64,000 bases of DNA from Brotaphodocola sp003480315 (GTDB lineage Bacteria; Bacillota; Clostridia; Lachnospirales; Lachnospiraceae): NCBI RefSeq assembly GCF_964246085.1, contig NZ_CAXTPD010000013.1; one strand, 5' to 3'. Made by a program: the position numbers and the translations under genes. The notes under the pieces were generated by a model that saw only the letters and a program-made list of their open reading frames with translations, did no database searches and was not told where the DNA came from. Below are positions 15,780-25,247 of this stretch, piece after piece. Position 1 is the first letter of the stretch; the number at the start of each line of letters is the position of its first letter.

Positions 15780-16879
15780 AAAAACAGCAGATAACCACCT
15801 GTCAGCCGGACAAGGCGGTCCGGCACGGCGGAGATATTTACCGGAATCCGGTCCGGTATGATTTCTCCATCAATTTGAATCCCCTTGGCATGCCGGAGGG
15901 GGTGAAACGGAGGCTGAAAGAAACCGTGGAGGACTGGGGACGCTATCCGGATCCGCAGTGTGAAGCGCTTACGAGGGCACTTGCCGATTATCATCAGATT
16001 GCGGCAGACAGGATCCTCTGCTCCAACGGTGCGGCCGATCTCATTTACGGGCTGGTGCAGACCATAAAGCCAAGGCAGGCACTTTTGCTTTCACCGGGAT
16101 TTGCAGAGTACGAGCAGGCACTTGCCCGGTCAGGCTGTGAGATCCGCTACAGCCGTCTTTACCCGGAAACCGGTTTTCTTCCGGATGTGCAGCAGCTTTG
16201 TGAGCAGATCACGCCGGATACGGACCTTATCTTTTTCTGCAATCCCAATAATCCGACCGGGCATGCCGTTCCCAGGGAGCAGATCCTGCAGATCGCAAAG
16301 CGCTGTGAGGAGACCGCAACCAGGCTGATCCTGGATGAATGCTTCTGTGACCTTCTGGATCACCCGGAAGCATACAGTGTTGTACCAGAAGCAGAGCATT
16401 TTCCGGGGCTGTTTATTCTGAGAGCGTTTACCAAAACCTATGCAATGGCGGGGCTGAGACTGGGCTACGGGATCTGTGCGGACCGCGGGCTTTTGCGCAG
16501 GCTTTCTGCAGGACGCCAGCCCTGGAGCATTTCCGTGCCGGCCCAGGAGGCAGGATGCGCGGCACTGCGGGAAAGCGTCTATTTAAACGAAGCAAGGGAG
16601 CTTTTAAAAGCAGGAAGGGTATACCTTACCCGGGAGCTTCGTAGAATGGGATTTCTGGTTTACGATTCCGATATCAATTTTATTTTGTTTTTTTACAGGC
16701 AAGAACCAAGGCCTCTCTACTTGTATGAGGCATGTTTACAGCGGGGGATCCTGCTGAGGGACTGCAGCAATTTTACGGGACTTGCCTGTGGATATTACCG
16801 GATCTGCGTGAGCGGACAGAAGGAAAACCAGATCCTGGTCCATACCCTGGAGCAGATTCTGGAGGAAACAGGAAAATAA
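15776..16879 (+). CDS. cobD: CobD-type threonine-phosphate decarboxylase (PLP enzyme)
   Basis: From ATG 15776 (15 bases after GGAGG) the protein is 367 residues of the class I/II aminotransferase fold: HGGDIYRNPVRYDFSINLNP, FCNPNNPTGHAV, LILDECFCDLL and the PLP-lysine motif AFTKTYAMAGLRLGY. In cobalamin operons this family decarboxylates L-threonine phosphate to aminopropanol phosphate. The histidinol-phosphate aminotransferase family is similar, but the start and context favour CobD. It is the last cobalamin gene; only 19 bases separate it from the response regulator. Confidence 0.88.
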   Translation: MKKQQITTCQPDKAVRHGGDIYRNPVRYDFSINLNPLGMPEGVKRRLKETVEDWGRYPDPQCEALTRALADYHQIAADRILCSNGAADLIYGLVQTIKPRQALLLSPGFAEYEQALARSGCEIRYSRLYPETGFLPDVQQLCEQITPDTDLIFFCNPNNPTGHAVPREQILQIAKRCEETATRLILDECFCDLLDHPEAYSVVPEAEHFPGLFILRAFTKTYAMAGLRLGYGICADRGLLRRLSAGRQPWSISVPAQEAGCAALRESVYLNEARELLKAGRVYLTRELRRMGFLVYDSDINFILFFYRQEPRPLYLYEACLQRGILLRDCSNFTGLACGYYRICVSGQKENQILVHTLEQILEETGK

Positions 16880-16898
16880 TCAAAGGAGAAGGCAGATC

Positions 16899-18509
16899 AT
16901 GAACTTATATCGGATCATCCTTGTGGACGATGAGGAGGAAGTGCGCAAGGGCATCATACGAAAGATTGACTGGAATCACCTGGGGTTTGAGGTGGTCGGA
17001 GATGCAGAGAACGGAGCAGAGGCATTGGAAAAGATTGAACAGCTGGAGCCGGAGGTAGTCATGACGGATATCCGTATGCCGTTTATGGACGGTCTGGCGC
17101 TGACAGAACGGATCCGGCAGAAGTACCCGTCCATGAAGGTGCTGATCTTTTCCGGCTTCGATGACTTTGAGTATGCGCAGCAGGCCATTAAGCTGAACGT
17201 GACGGAGTATATTTTAAAACCGGTGAACGTGGAGGAGCTTTCTGAGATCCTCACCCGGGTCAGAAAAAACCTGGATGAGGAGATCAGCCAGCGGCGCGAT
17301 GCGGCTCTCCTGCGGGAGAGCTATCAGAAAAGTCTGCCGATTCTCCGTGCGGTATTCTTAAACGATCTGATGAGGGGAACTGCCGATGCCGGTATGATCG
17401 AAGAGAAGCTTAAGGAATACAGTGTAGACATTCTTCATGCAAAAAAATGGCTGACGGCGCTGATCCATATTGAGGCAGAGAACGCGGAAGGACCGAACGC
17501 CCTGCAAAAGGAGCTGATTCCGATCTCCGTGCGGCAGATCGCGGAGGACCATTTAAGAGATTACTGCCGGTTTACCATCTTTAACTCGTCGGCCGGCATT
17601 ACCCTGATCGCGGCCATTGATGAGAACAATTCCCAGACTGGTCTTCTGGATCACCTGGGAGATATCTGCAAGGAGTGCCGGAGAGTTCTGGAGGTCACGG
17701 TGACCATCGCGGTGGGACACAGCTGCCAGAAACTTTCCGAACTCAGCCGGGTGTATCAGTCTGCGGTGGATGCACTGGGCTACCGGAGTATTGTCGGTGT
17801 GGGCCAGACGATTTATATCAATGATGTAGAACCGGTAAGCCGCGGCAAACTGAAATTTGACAATGCGGATGAAAATGATTTCATCACAGCGGTGAAATTC
17901 GGCCCGGAGGAAAAAATCCGGGAAACCATACACAGTCTGATGGCACGCATGGATGATGCCCGGGTACATGTCAGACAGCAGCAGCTGTACATGCTTTCTC
18001 TGTTTAACTGCGTGACCCGTCTGATGCAGCAGTATGATCTCACCACCCGTGAGATTTTTGATACGGAAAAACAGTATCTGGATATCCCGGCAGCCATTGG
18101 AAAGCCGGAGAAATTTGAATCGTGGATCCTGGGCGTATCTTTCAGGATCCATGAGGGCATAAACCGGGAACGTGACAATACCACCAAGAAGGTGATCCTG
18201 GAAGCGCGGCGCTACGTTGAAAACCATTATCAGGATCCCTCCCTTTCTGTGGAAATGATCTGCCGGGAGCTTCATATGAGTCCGGCTTATTTTTCCACGA
18301 TGTTCCGCAAGGTAACGGGCCAGACGTACATTGCCTACCTGACGGAGGTGCGTCTGCAGAAGGCAGTGGAGCTCTTAAATGAGACTGATGACAAGACCTA
18401 TGTGATTGCCCAGAAGGTGGGATATCAGGAGCAGAATTATTTCAGCTACGTGTTCAAGAAGCGCTTCGGCATTTCACCGACGAAATACCGCGGCACCCAG
18501 AATGGCTGA
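16899..18509 (+). CDS. YesN-type response regulator with AraC output domain
   Basis: A 536-residue protein. The receiver domain (1-120) has acidic pocket VDDEEEVRKG and phospho-acceptor D57 in VMTDIRMPF. A central region (130-420) has no clear family. The C-terminal AraC/XylS pair of helix-turn-helix motifs (about 430-530) reads YFSTMFRKVTGQTYIAYLTE and YFSYVFKKRFGISPTKYR. It pairs with the histidine kinase 12 bases downstream and probably controls the sugar transporter genes at 22.5-26.2 kb. No promoter or terminator is evident between cobD and this gene. Confidence 0.9.
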   Translation: MNLYRIILVDDEEEVRKGIIRKIDWNHLGFEVVGDAENGAEALEKIEQLEPEVVMTDIRMPFMDGLALTERIRQKYPSMKVLIFSGFDDFEYAQQAIKLNVTEYILKPVNVEELSEILTRVRKNLDEEISQRRDAALLRESYQKSLPILRAVFLNDLMRGTADAGMIEEKLKEYSVDILHAKKWLTALIHIEAENAEGPNALQKELIPISVRQIAEDHLRDYCRFTIFNSSAGITLIAAIDENNSQTGLLDHLGDICKECRRVLEVTVTIAVGHSCQKLSELSRVYQSAVDALGYRSIVGVGQTIYINDVEPVSRGKLKFDNADENDFITAVKFGPEEKIRETIHSLMARMDDARVHVRQQQLYMLSLFNCVTRLMQQYDLTTREIFDTEKQYLDIPAAIGKPEKFESWILGVSFRIHEGINRERDNTTKKVILEARRYVENHYQDPSLSVEMICRELHMSPAYFSTMFRKVTGQTYIAYLTEVRLQKAVELLNETDDKTYVIAQKVGYQEQNYFSYVFKKRFGISPTKYRGTQNG

Positions 18510-18521
18510 TGAGGAGGCGCT

Positions 18522-20315
18522 ATGGCAAAGAAAAAACTGACGGAATTTTTCAGCCGTGTCAGCATCCGCTCTACCATCTATCTGTATTTCACCATCAGTG
18601 CGCTGACGGCCCTGATCCTGATGGGGATTTCGTTCTACGGGCGTCTGGTAGGGCAGATGACGGCGGCCATCCAGGAGGAAAACCAGACGATGCTGGCTCA
18701 GGTAAACCATTCGGTAGATTCCTACCTGCGTACCATTATGAAGCTGTCGGATTCCCTCTATTATGACGTCATAAAGAATGCGGATCTTTCCACGGAGAGT
18801 ATCCATAACGAGCTGAACCTTCTTTACGATAACAACCGGGACTGTGTGTCTAATATTGCGCTGTTTTCAAGGCAGGGAGAGCTGATCGATACCTTTCCGG
18901 CAGCACGCTTAAAGACCGGGCTGGATGTGACAGCGGAGGACTGGTTTACGGATACGCTGGAGCGCACGGAAAATCTGCACTTTACGACGCCGCATGTACA
19001 GTATATTTTTGACAGTGATGAAAACCAGTATACCTGGGTCATTACCATGACCCGTGCGGTGGAGATCACGAAGGGCGTTTCGGCCGAGCAGGGTATTTTA
19101 CTGATCGACATTACCTATGGAAGCTTAAAGCAGCTGTTAGACAGCATCACCATGGGAAATCACGGCTACCTTTATCTGGTGAGTCCGGGCGGACAGCTGA
19201 TCTACCACCCGCAGATGCAGCTGATCGACGCGGGGCAGATGCAGGAAAATTTCCGGGCTGCTGCCGGTTACCGCGATGGCAACTGCCGGGAGTCCTATCA
19301 GGGCGAGATCCGGGATGTGACGGTCAAATCGGTGGGCTATACCGGCTGGAAGCTGGTGGGCGTTACACCTGAAAAAGAAAGCTATCTGAATACGTTAAAG
19401 ACCAAACTGTTTATGGTATTTCTGATCGCGCTGTTCCTGTTTATGCTGATGATCATCAATGCATCGATTTCCTCCCGCATTACCATCCCGATCCGGGAGC
19501 TGGAAAAATCAGTCAACGCGCTGGAGAACGGGAACCTGGATGTGGAGGTTTATCAGGGCGGATCCTACGAGATCCGGCATCTGGGGCGTTCCATCGGTGA
19601 CATGGCGCGCCAGATCAAGGTGTTGATGCAGGACATTGTGGCAGAGCATGAATCCAAGCGCAAAAGCGAATTTGACACGCTCCAGTCCCAGATCAATCCG
19701 CATTTTCTTTACAATACCCTGGATATCATCGTGTGGATGATCGAGAACGAACAGAAGTCGGAGGCGGTCCGGGTGGTTACGGCCCTGGCCCGTTTCTTCC
19801 GCATCAGCTTAAGCAAGGGAAAGAGTATCATTCCGGTGCGGGACGAATTAGAGCATGTGCGCAACTATCTGATGATCCAGCAGATGCGTTTTAAGAACAA
19901 GTTCACCTATACCATTGACGCGGCGCCGGAGGTTCTGGGGTATGCAAGTCTGAAGCTGATGCTGCAGCCGCTTGTGGAAAACGCGATCTATCATGGCATG
20001 GAATTTAAGGACGGGGACGGCATCATTGAAATAAAAGCAGAACAAAAGGAAGACGGACTTTGGTTTACCGTGCTGGATAACGGCCTTGGCATGACGGAGG
20101 AACAGGTAGAAAATCTGCTGACGGATCACGCGCATGTTTCCTCAAAGCGCGGCTCCGGGATTGGCGTTAAAAATGTGAATGAGCGGATAAGACTGTATTT
20201 CGGAAATGAATACGGACTGTTTATTGAGTCGGAGCCGGATGAGGGCACCACGATCCGCATCCATCTTCCGGCGGTGGATTACCGGGAAATTCAGGAAAAG
20301 GAGAAAACGGTATGA
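18522..20315 (+). CDS. YesM-type sensor histidine kinase
   Basis: A 597-residue membrane kinase: transmembrane segment at 18-40, extracellular cache-type sensor (about 45-285), second segment at 295-317, HAMP (about 318-370), His_kinase domain with H394 in QINPHFLYNTLDIIVW, and an ATPase domain with VENAIYHGM and GIGVKNVNERIRLYFG. This class senses sugars, directly or through a binding protein, and signals to AraC-type regulators. The next gene, a membrane-tethered binding protein, overlaps its stop by 4 bases. Confidence 0.92.
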   Translation: MAKKKLTEFFSRVSIRSTIYLYFTISALTALILMGISFYGRLVGQMTAAIQEENQTMLAQVNHSVDSYLRTIMKLSDSLYYDVIKNADLSTESIHNELNLLYDNNRDCVSNIALFSRQGELIDTFPAARLKTGLDVTAEDWFTDTLERTENLHFTTPHVQYIFDSDENQYTWVITMTRAVEITKGVSAEQGILLIDITYGSLKQLLDSITMGNHGYLYLVSPGGQLIYHPQMQLIDAGQMQENFRAAAGYRDGNCRESYQGEIRDVTVKSVGYTGWKLVGVTPEKESYLNTLKTKLFMVFLIALFLFMLMIINASISSRITIPIRELEKSVNALENGNLDVEVYQGGSYEIRHLGRSIGDMARQIKVLMQDIVAEHESKRKSEFDTLQSQINPHFLYNTLDIIVWMIENEQKSEAVRVVTALARFFRISLSKGKSIIPVRDELEHVRNYLMIQQMRFKNKFTYTIDAAPEVLGYASLKLMLQPLVENAIYHGMEFKDGDGIIEIKAEQKEDGLWFTVLDNGLGMTEEQVENLLTDHAHVSSKRGSGIGVKNVNERIRLYFGNEYGLFIESEPDEGTTIRIHLPAVDYREIQEKEKTV

Positions 20316-21283
20316 GAAAACGGGATACATGGCTCTGGGTCATTTATGGGTTCGTACTGCTCTTTTTGTATCTGATTTCTTCTACGGATCTTCTGATCAA
20401 GGAGCGGAAAAACGAAATTTATCCGGTTTCGGTGATCCTGGATGACACGACGGATGAGTCTTACCAGAATTTTAAGAAGGGTGTGGACCGGGCAGCCATT
20501 GAGCTGAATGCGGATGTAAGCATGATCACGCTGTATGAGGACGGTGATGCTTCCCAGCAGATCGAGCGGATGGCAAGAGAGCAGCAGGACGGTGCGAGGG
20601 CACTGATCGTGATGCCTGTGGAGGAATCTGCCCTGGAATCCGCCCTGGCGGATAAACGGGTACAGATCCCGCTGGTGCTTGTCAATGCTGAGCTTCCGCG
20701 GGATAAGGTATCAGCAGTGGTTTCCACCGATTACGATGCCATGGGACAGAATCTTGCCAGACAGGCTCTGAATGAGCATGGAAACCAGATTCCTTATTAT
20801 CTGTTTTACAGCTCCAGAAAATCGGCGGCCCGACGGCATTTTCAGGATGGCGTGGAATCGGTTCTGCGTGGGGGCGGCTGTGAGATCAAGAAATTTGAGC
20901 GTCACGGCGACGGAAGCATCCGCAAGATCGTGGAAGAGCTGGTTTACCCGAAATCCGCCCAGGCAGTGATCATTGCCCTGGATGCGGAAACGCTTCTTGA
21001 GACGGCACAGATCCTGGCCGACAGCAGTGTATATCCGGAGCATGTCAGCGGTCTGTACGGCCGCGGGACGGCCACGCCGCTTTTGAATTATCTGGACCGC
21101 GGCGTGATAAGCGGGCTTAGTGTGACAGATGATTTCAGTACCGGATACTTAAGCGTCCGGCGTGCCGTGGAGATTTTGTCCAATCAGAAAACGGAAGAGG
21201 CAACGGTGCTGGAGAGCTATTATATCCGGAAAGAAGACCTGCGCAGCCCGGAATTCGAGAAAATGCTTTATCCCATTGAGTAG
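20312..21283 (+). CDS. Membrane-tethered periplasmic-binding-type protein, probably sensory
   Basis: A 323-residue protein with a single N-terminal hydrophobic segment (9-27) lacking a lipobox, then a LacI/ribose-binding-type fold: VSVILDDTTDESYQNFKKGV, a lid region with ALIVMPVEESALESALADK, and AVVSTDYDAMGQNLARQAL. It overlaps the kinase gene and has no permease of its own. By analogy with kinase-linked binding proteins it may present a sugar to the YesM kinase. The ligand is unknown; a transport role is possible but less likely because of the uncleaved anchor. Confidence 0.75.
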   Translation: MRKRDTWLWVIYGFVLLFLYLISSTDLLIKERKNEIYPVSVILDDTTDESYQNFKKGVDRAAIELNADVSMITLYEDGDASQQIERMAREQQDGARALIVMPVEESALESALADKRVQIPLVLVNAELPRDKVSAVVSTDYDAMGQNLARQALNEHGNQIPYYLFYSSRKSAARRHFQDGVESVLRGGGCEIKKFERHGDGSIRKIVEELVYPKSAQAVIIALDAETLLETAQILADSSVYPEHVSGLYGRGTATPLLNYLDRGVISGLSVTDDFSTGYLSVRRAVEILSNQKTEEATVLESYYIRKEDLRSPEFEKMLYPIE

Positions 21284-21296
21284 GAGGCGGTTCGTA

Positions 21297-22343
21297 ATGA
21301 AAAAACACAGGAATAAGAAAAAATGTGACCGGAAGATCGTTTCTGCGGCCTGTATGGCCCTGGCCTGCATATTGCTTTCCGGCTGCCGTGCGGGAGCAGC
21401 CTCGGAGAAGAAGCATGCGATCCGCATCGGAGTAAGCCTGTACCGGGCAGATGATACCTTTATCGGTAATATCCGGTCAGAGCTGGAAAAGAGGGCAAAG
21501 GAATATGAACAGGAGACGGGCATCAAGGTGACACTGGACATTCAGGATGCCAAGGGAAATCAGTACGTCCAGAATAAGCAGGTGGAACGCTTTATATCGC
21601 TGGGCTGTGATACGCTCTGTGTCAATCCGGTGGACCGCACAACCTCCTCTGGGATCATAGATGCGGCAGCGGCTGCTGATATACCGGTAGTGTTTTTTAA
21701 CCGGCAGCCCGTCGAGGAGGATATGGACCGCTGGGACAGGCTTTACTATGTTGGTGCGGATGCCAAAGAATCCGCGGTGCTGGAGGCGGAAATCGTGGCG
21801 GACCAGTATGAAAAGGATCCGGCTTCCCTGGACAAAAACGGGGACGGTGTTATCAGCTATGTACTGCTGGAGGGAGAAAGCAATCACCAGGATTCCCTGA
21901 TCCGGACAGAGTGGTCTGTCCAGACGTTAAAGGACCGGGGTGTCCCTATTGAAAAAATCACCGGAGGCATTGCCAACTGGGAGCGCTCTCAGGCCTCGGC
22001 CCTGATGGAGCAGTGGCTGGAGCTGTATCCGGATACGATCGAGCTGGTCCTCAGCAACAACGACGATATGGCTCTGGGAGCGATCGATGCCCTGGACCGT
22101 GCCGGAGGAAAGAAAATCAGCGTTGTGGGGATTGACGGAACTACGCAGGGACAGGATGCCGTGCAGAGCGGAAAGATGCTGGGAACTGTGTCGTCGGATA
22201 AAACCGGCTATGCGAATGCTATCTTTACGATTGCCGCCGCAGCTGGAATGGGTGAACCAATTCCGGGCGAAATTACGCTGGACAAAGGAAAATATTACTG
22301 GAGTCGGCAGAATAATGTCGTAAAAGAGAAAATAAATCCATAA
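21297..22343 (+). CDS. Galactose/glucose-binding-type lipoprotein
   Basis: ATG 21297 with GGAGG overlapping the upstream stop gives 348 residues. A lipoprotein signal ends LLSGC (C30). The body matches galactose-binding proteins: IGVSLYRADDTFIGNIRSEL, PVVFFNRQP, an EF-hand-like calcium loop DKNGDGVIS (179-187), and ELVLSNNDDMALGAIDALD. It resembles the transporter's own binding protein 150 bases downstream, yet belongs to the regulator/kinase operon, so it may serve sensing or be a second transport receptor. Confidence 0.82.
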   Translation: MKKHRNKKKCDRKIVSAACMALACILLSGCRAGAASEKKHAIRIGVSLYRADDTFIGNIRSELEKRAKEYEQETGIKVTLDIQDAKGNQYVQNKQVERFISLGCDTLCVNPVDRTTSSGIIDAAAAADIPVVFFNRQPVEEDMDRWDRLYYVGADAKESAVLEAEIVADQYEKDPASLDKNGDGVISYVLLEGESNHQDSLIRTEWSVQTLKDRGVPIEKITGGIANWERSQASALMEQWLELYPDTIELVLSNNDDMALGAIDALDRAGGKKISVVGIDGTTQGQDAVQSGKMLGTVSSDKTGYANAIFTIAAAAGMGEPIPGEITLDKGKYYWSRQNNVVKEKINP

Positions 22344-22391
22344 AAAATTGTATAATCGAAAAAATTCAATAATCCAGGAAAGAAAATCCTA

Positions 22392-22420
22392 TGGAAAAAT
22401 GCACAATCCACCATTATAAT
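22392..22420 (+). promoter_or_regulatory. Candidate promoter of the mgl operon
   Basis: TGGAAA (22392-22397), a 17-base spacer and TATAAT (22415-22420), 74 bases before mglB. The -10 is perfect and the -35 weak, as expected for an activated promoter, possibly through the YesN-like regulator. Confidence 0.5.
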
Positions 22421-22493
22421 AAGCTTGTCAGATGGAGAAAGTAAACAAAAACTAACAAACTATGACAATTTTATTTAAGGGAGGATTTACATT

Positions 22494-23606
22494 ATGAAAT
22501 TAACTAAAAAAGTAACCGCAATGGCAATGGCATCCTGCATGATCCTGTCCATGACAGCATGTGGCGGAAGCAAACCGGCTGAGACCACCGCAGCAGCTAC
22601 CGAGGCCGCTACTACTGAGGCAGCAAAAGAGGCAGAGACCACCGCAGCAGAAGTGAAAGAGGCAGCAGGCGGCGATTTTTCCGATAAGAAAGTCGGCATT
22701 TCCATTTATAAATTCGATGATAACTTCATGACTCTGTACCGTACCGAGCTGGAGAGATATTTAACCGAGGAGCTTGGCTTCAAGAAAGAAAACATCACCA
22801 TCCAGGATGGTAAGGGCGATCAGGCAGAGCAGACAAACCAGATCCAGAACTTCATCGCTTCCGGCGTTGACGTTATGATCCTGAACCTGGTACAGGCTTC
22901 CTCCGCACCGCAGGTAACCGATATGTGTAAGGATGCAGGTATCCCGGTTGTTTACATCAACCGTGAGCCGGATACCGCAGAGGAAGAGAGATGGGCTTCT
23001 GACAGCATCAGCGCAACCTATGTTGGTGCAGATGCAAGACAGTCCGGTACCTATCAGGGTGAAGAGATCGTTGAGACCGCTAACAAGGGCGATATCAACG
23101 GCGATGGCAAAGTAAGCTACATCATGGTTCAGGGCGATCCGGAGAACGTAGATGCACAGTACAGAACCGAGTTCTCTGTAAAGGCACTGACCGATGCAGG
23201 TCTGGAAGTTGAAGAACTTCTCCTTCAGAGAGGTGACTGGGATCAGGCAAAGGGCCAGCAGATCGTTCAGGATGCTTTAACCCAGTTCGGCGACAAGATC
23301 GAGGTTGTTTTCTGTAACAACGATGCAATGGCACTTGGCGCACTGCAGGCGATCGATGCAGCAGGCAGAAAAGTAAATGAGGATATCTATCTGGTAGGTG
23401 TTGACGCTCTGACTGAGGCTGTTCAGGATATCACCGAGGGCAAGATGACCGGTACCGTATTCAACGATTACATGGGCCAGGCAAAGACCGCAGCAGACAT
23501 GGCTGTGAAGTTCTTAAACGGCGAGACTGTTGATCCGGTTAACATGGTTGACTATGTAAAGGTTACTCCTGACAATGCAAAGGATATTCTTGACATCATC
23601 AAATAG
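22494..23606 (+). CDS. mglB: MglB-like galactose ABC transporter substrate-binding lipoprotein
   Basis: A 370-residue protein with a lipobox ending MTAC (C23), an Ala/Thr/Glu-rich linker (24-60) and a galactose-binding-protein fold: VGISIYKFDDNFMTLYRTEL, VVYINREP, calcium loop DINGDGKVS (200-208), VVFCNNDAMALGALQAID and YLVGVDALTEAV. It delivers galactose or glucose to MglA/MglC. Frequent use of favoured codons and a strong ribosome site (AAGGGAGGA) suggest high expression, helped by the hairpin after the gene. Confidence 0.9.
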   Translation: MKLTKKVTAMAMASCMILSMTACGGSKPAETTAAATEAATTEAAKEAETTAAEVKEAAGGDFSDKKVGISIYKFDDNFMTLYRTELERYLTEELGFKKENITIQDGKGDQAEQTNQIQNFIASGVDVMILNLVQASSAPQVTDMCKDAGIPVVYINREPDTAEEERWASDSISATYVGADARQSGTYQGEEIVETANKGDINGDGKVSYIMVQGDPENVDAQYRTEFSVKALTDAGLEVEELLLQRGDWDQAKGQQIVQDALTQFGDKIEVVFCNNDAMALGALQAIDAAGRKVNEDIYLVGVDALTEAVQDITEGKMTGTVFNDYMGQAKTAADMAVKFLNGETVDPVNMVDYVKVTPDNAKDILDIIK

Positions 23607-23643
23607 TCAGACTCTGACCTGTGATTTACAGTGATTCATGCTT

Positions 23644-23672
23644 CGGGTGTGTCGTCTGACACACCCGATTTT
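23644..23672 (+). terminator. Hairpin with T-run between mglB and mglA
   Basis: CGGGTGTGTC (23644-23653), loop GTCT, GACACACCCG (23658-23667), then ATTTTT. A perfect 10-bp stem. It probably acts as a partial terminator or mRNA stabiliser, so that binding protein is made in excess over the ABC proteins. Confidence 0.75.
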
Positions 23673-23722
23673 TAAAGAGACCGGCTTTGAATCTGGTCTG
23701 GAATCAGAAAGGAGAGAATGGG

Positions 23723-25234
23723 ATGGCAGAGTACAGGTTGGAAATGAAGGGAATCTGCAAAAGCTTCCCGGGTGTCAAAGCCCTTGACGGTATCAACTTA
23801 AGAGTCCGTCCCGGTACTGTTCACGCACTGATGGGAGAGAACGGAGCCGGAAAATCAACGTTGATGAAATGCCTGTTTGGAATTTATAAAATGGATGAAG
23901 GTGAAATCTATCTGGATGGCGAAAAGATGACGATCCTGAATCCGGATGATGCATTACATAAAGGACTGGCTATGGTTCATCAGGAGCTGCAGCCGATCCC
24001 GGAGCGGACGATCGCGGAGAATATGTATCTTGGCCGCTATCCGCTGAAATCGGTCGGACCGCTCAAGTACATTGACCATAAGACCATGAATGAAGAAGCA
24101 GCCAAATGGCTGGAAAATATCAAAATGCCTTACGATCCGAAAGCAAAGCTTGGCACGCTTTCTATTGCTCAGATGCAGTCTGTCGAGATCGCAAAGGCCG
24201 TATCCATGAATGCGAAAGTAGTGATCCTGGACGAGCCGACGTCTTCCCTTACGGATAACGAGGTAGACGCTCTGTTCCGTATTGTCCGGGATCTTAGATC
24301 CAGAGGCGTATCCATGATCTACATCTCCCATAAGATGGCTGAGATTCGTGAGATCGCCGATGATATTACCATCATGCGTGATGGCACGTATGTTGGTACC
24401 TGGGAAGTTAAGAACATCAGTGATGATGAGATCGTCCGCCAGATGGTAGGACGTGAGCTGACCAATGTATATCCGCCTAAGGAAGATACCATCAAGGATG
24501 ATGTGATCCTTGAAGTGAAGGATCTGTGCAGCATCCACGAGCGCTCCTTCCAGCATATCAGCTTCCAGTTAAAGAAGGGAGAGATCTTGGGCTTTGGCGG
24601 ACTGGTCGGAGCGCAGAGAACCGAGCTGATGGAGGCTATTTTCGGAATGCGGCATATCAAGAGCGGAGAGGTGCTCGTTCACGGAAAACCGATCCAGGTT
24701 TCCAGACCACGTGATGCGATCGGAGATGGTATCGGAATGATCACGGAGGACCGCCGCGGAACCGGTATCCTTGGATGCCTTTCCATTGCAGATAACGTAT
24801 CCATCTCCTCCCTGAACAATTATCTGAAGATCGGCCCGATGCTTGACACCAAAAAGATCGAGGATCTTGTAAAGGATAATGTCGCAAAACTGAGAATCAA
24901 GACGCCGAGCAGCAAAACGCTGATCCAGTCTCTTTCCGGAGGAAACCAGCAGAAGGTCATCATTGCCCGCTGGCTGGCCAACAATCCGGACGTGCTGATC
25001 ATGGATGAGCCGACCCGTGGTATCGATGTCGGCGCTAAGTATGAGATCTACCAGATCATGATCGAGCTGACCAGACAGGGCAAATCGATCATCATGATCT
25101 CCTCCGAAATGCCGGAGTTGATCGGTATGTCACACCGGATCCTGGTAATGTGTGCCGGCAAGCTGACCGGTGAGGTATCCGGAGAGGAAGCAACTCAGGA
25201 GAATATCATGAGTATGGCTACTCAGTTTAATTAA
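23723..25234 (+). CDS. mglA: MglA-like sugar ABC transporter ATP-binding protein
   Basis: ATG 23723, 6 bases after AAAGGAGAG, gives 503 residues with two ABC domains, as in MglA/RbsA. The first has Walker A GENGAGKST, signature LSIAQMQSVEIAKAVS and Walker B VILDEPTSSL; the second has a degenerate P-loop (GFGGLVGAQRTE), signature LSGGNQQKVIIARWL and LIMDEPTRGID. It powers uptake with MglC. Confidence 0.93.
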   Translation: MAEYRLEMKGICKSFPGVKALDGINLRVRPGTVHALMGENGAGKSTLMKCLFGIYKMDEGEIYLDGEKMTILNPDDALHKGLAMVHQELQPIPERTIAENMYLGRYPLKSVGPLKYIDHKTMNEEAAKWLENIKMPYDPKAKLGTLSIAQMQSVEIAKAVSMNAKVVILDEPTSSLTDNEVDALFRIVRDLRSRGVSMIYISHKMAEIREIADDITIMRDGTYVGTWEVKNISDDEIVRQMVGRELTNVYPPKEDTIKDDVILEVKDLCSIHERSFQHISFQLKKGEILGFGGLVGAQRTELMEAIFGMRHIKSGEVLVHGKPIQVSRPRDAIGDGIGMITEDRRGTGILGCLSIADNVSISSLNNYLKIGPMLDTKKIEDLVKDNVAKLRIKTPSSKTLIQSLSGGNQQKVIIARWLANNPDVLIMDEPTRGIDVGAKYEIYQIMIELTRQGKSIIMISSEMPELIGMSHRILVMCAGKLTGEVSGEEATQENIMSMATQFN

Positions 25235-25247
25235 GGAGGATACGAGC

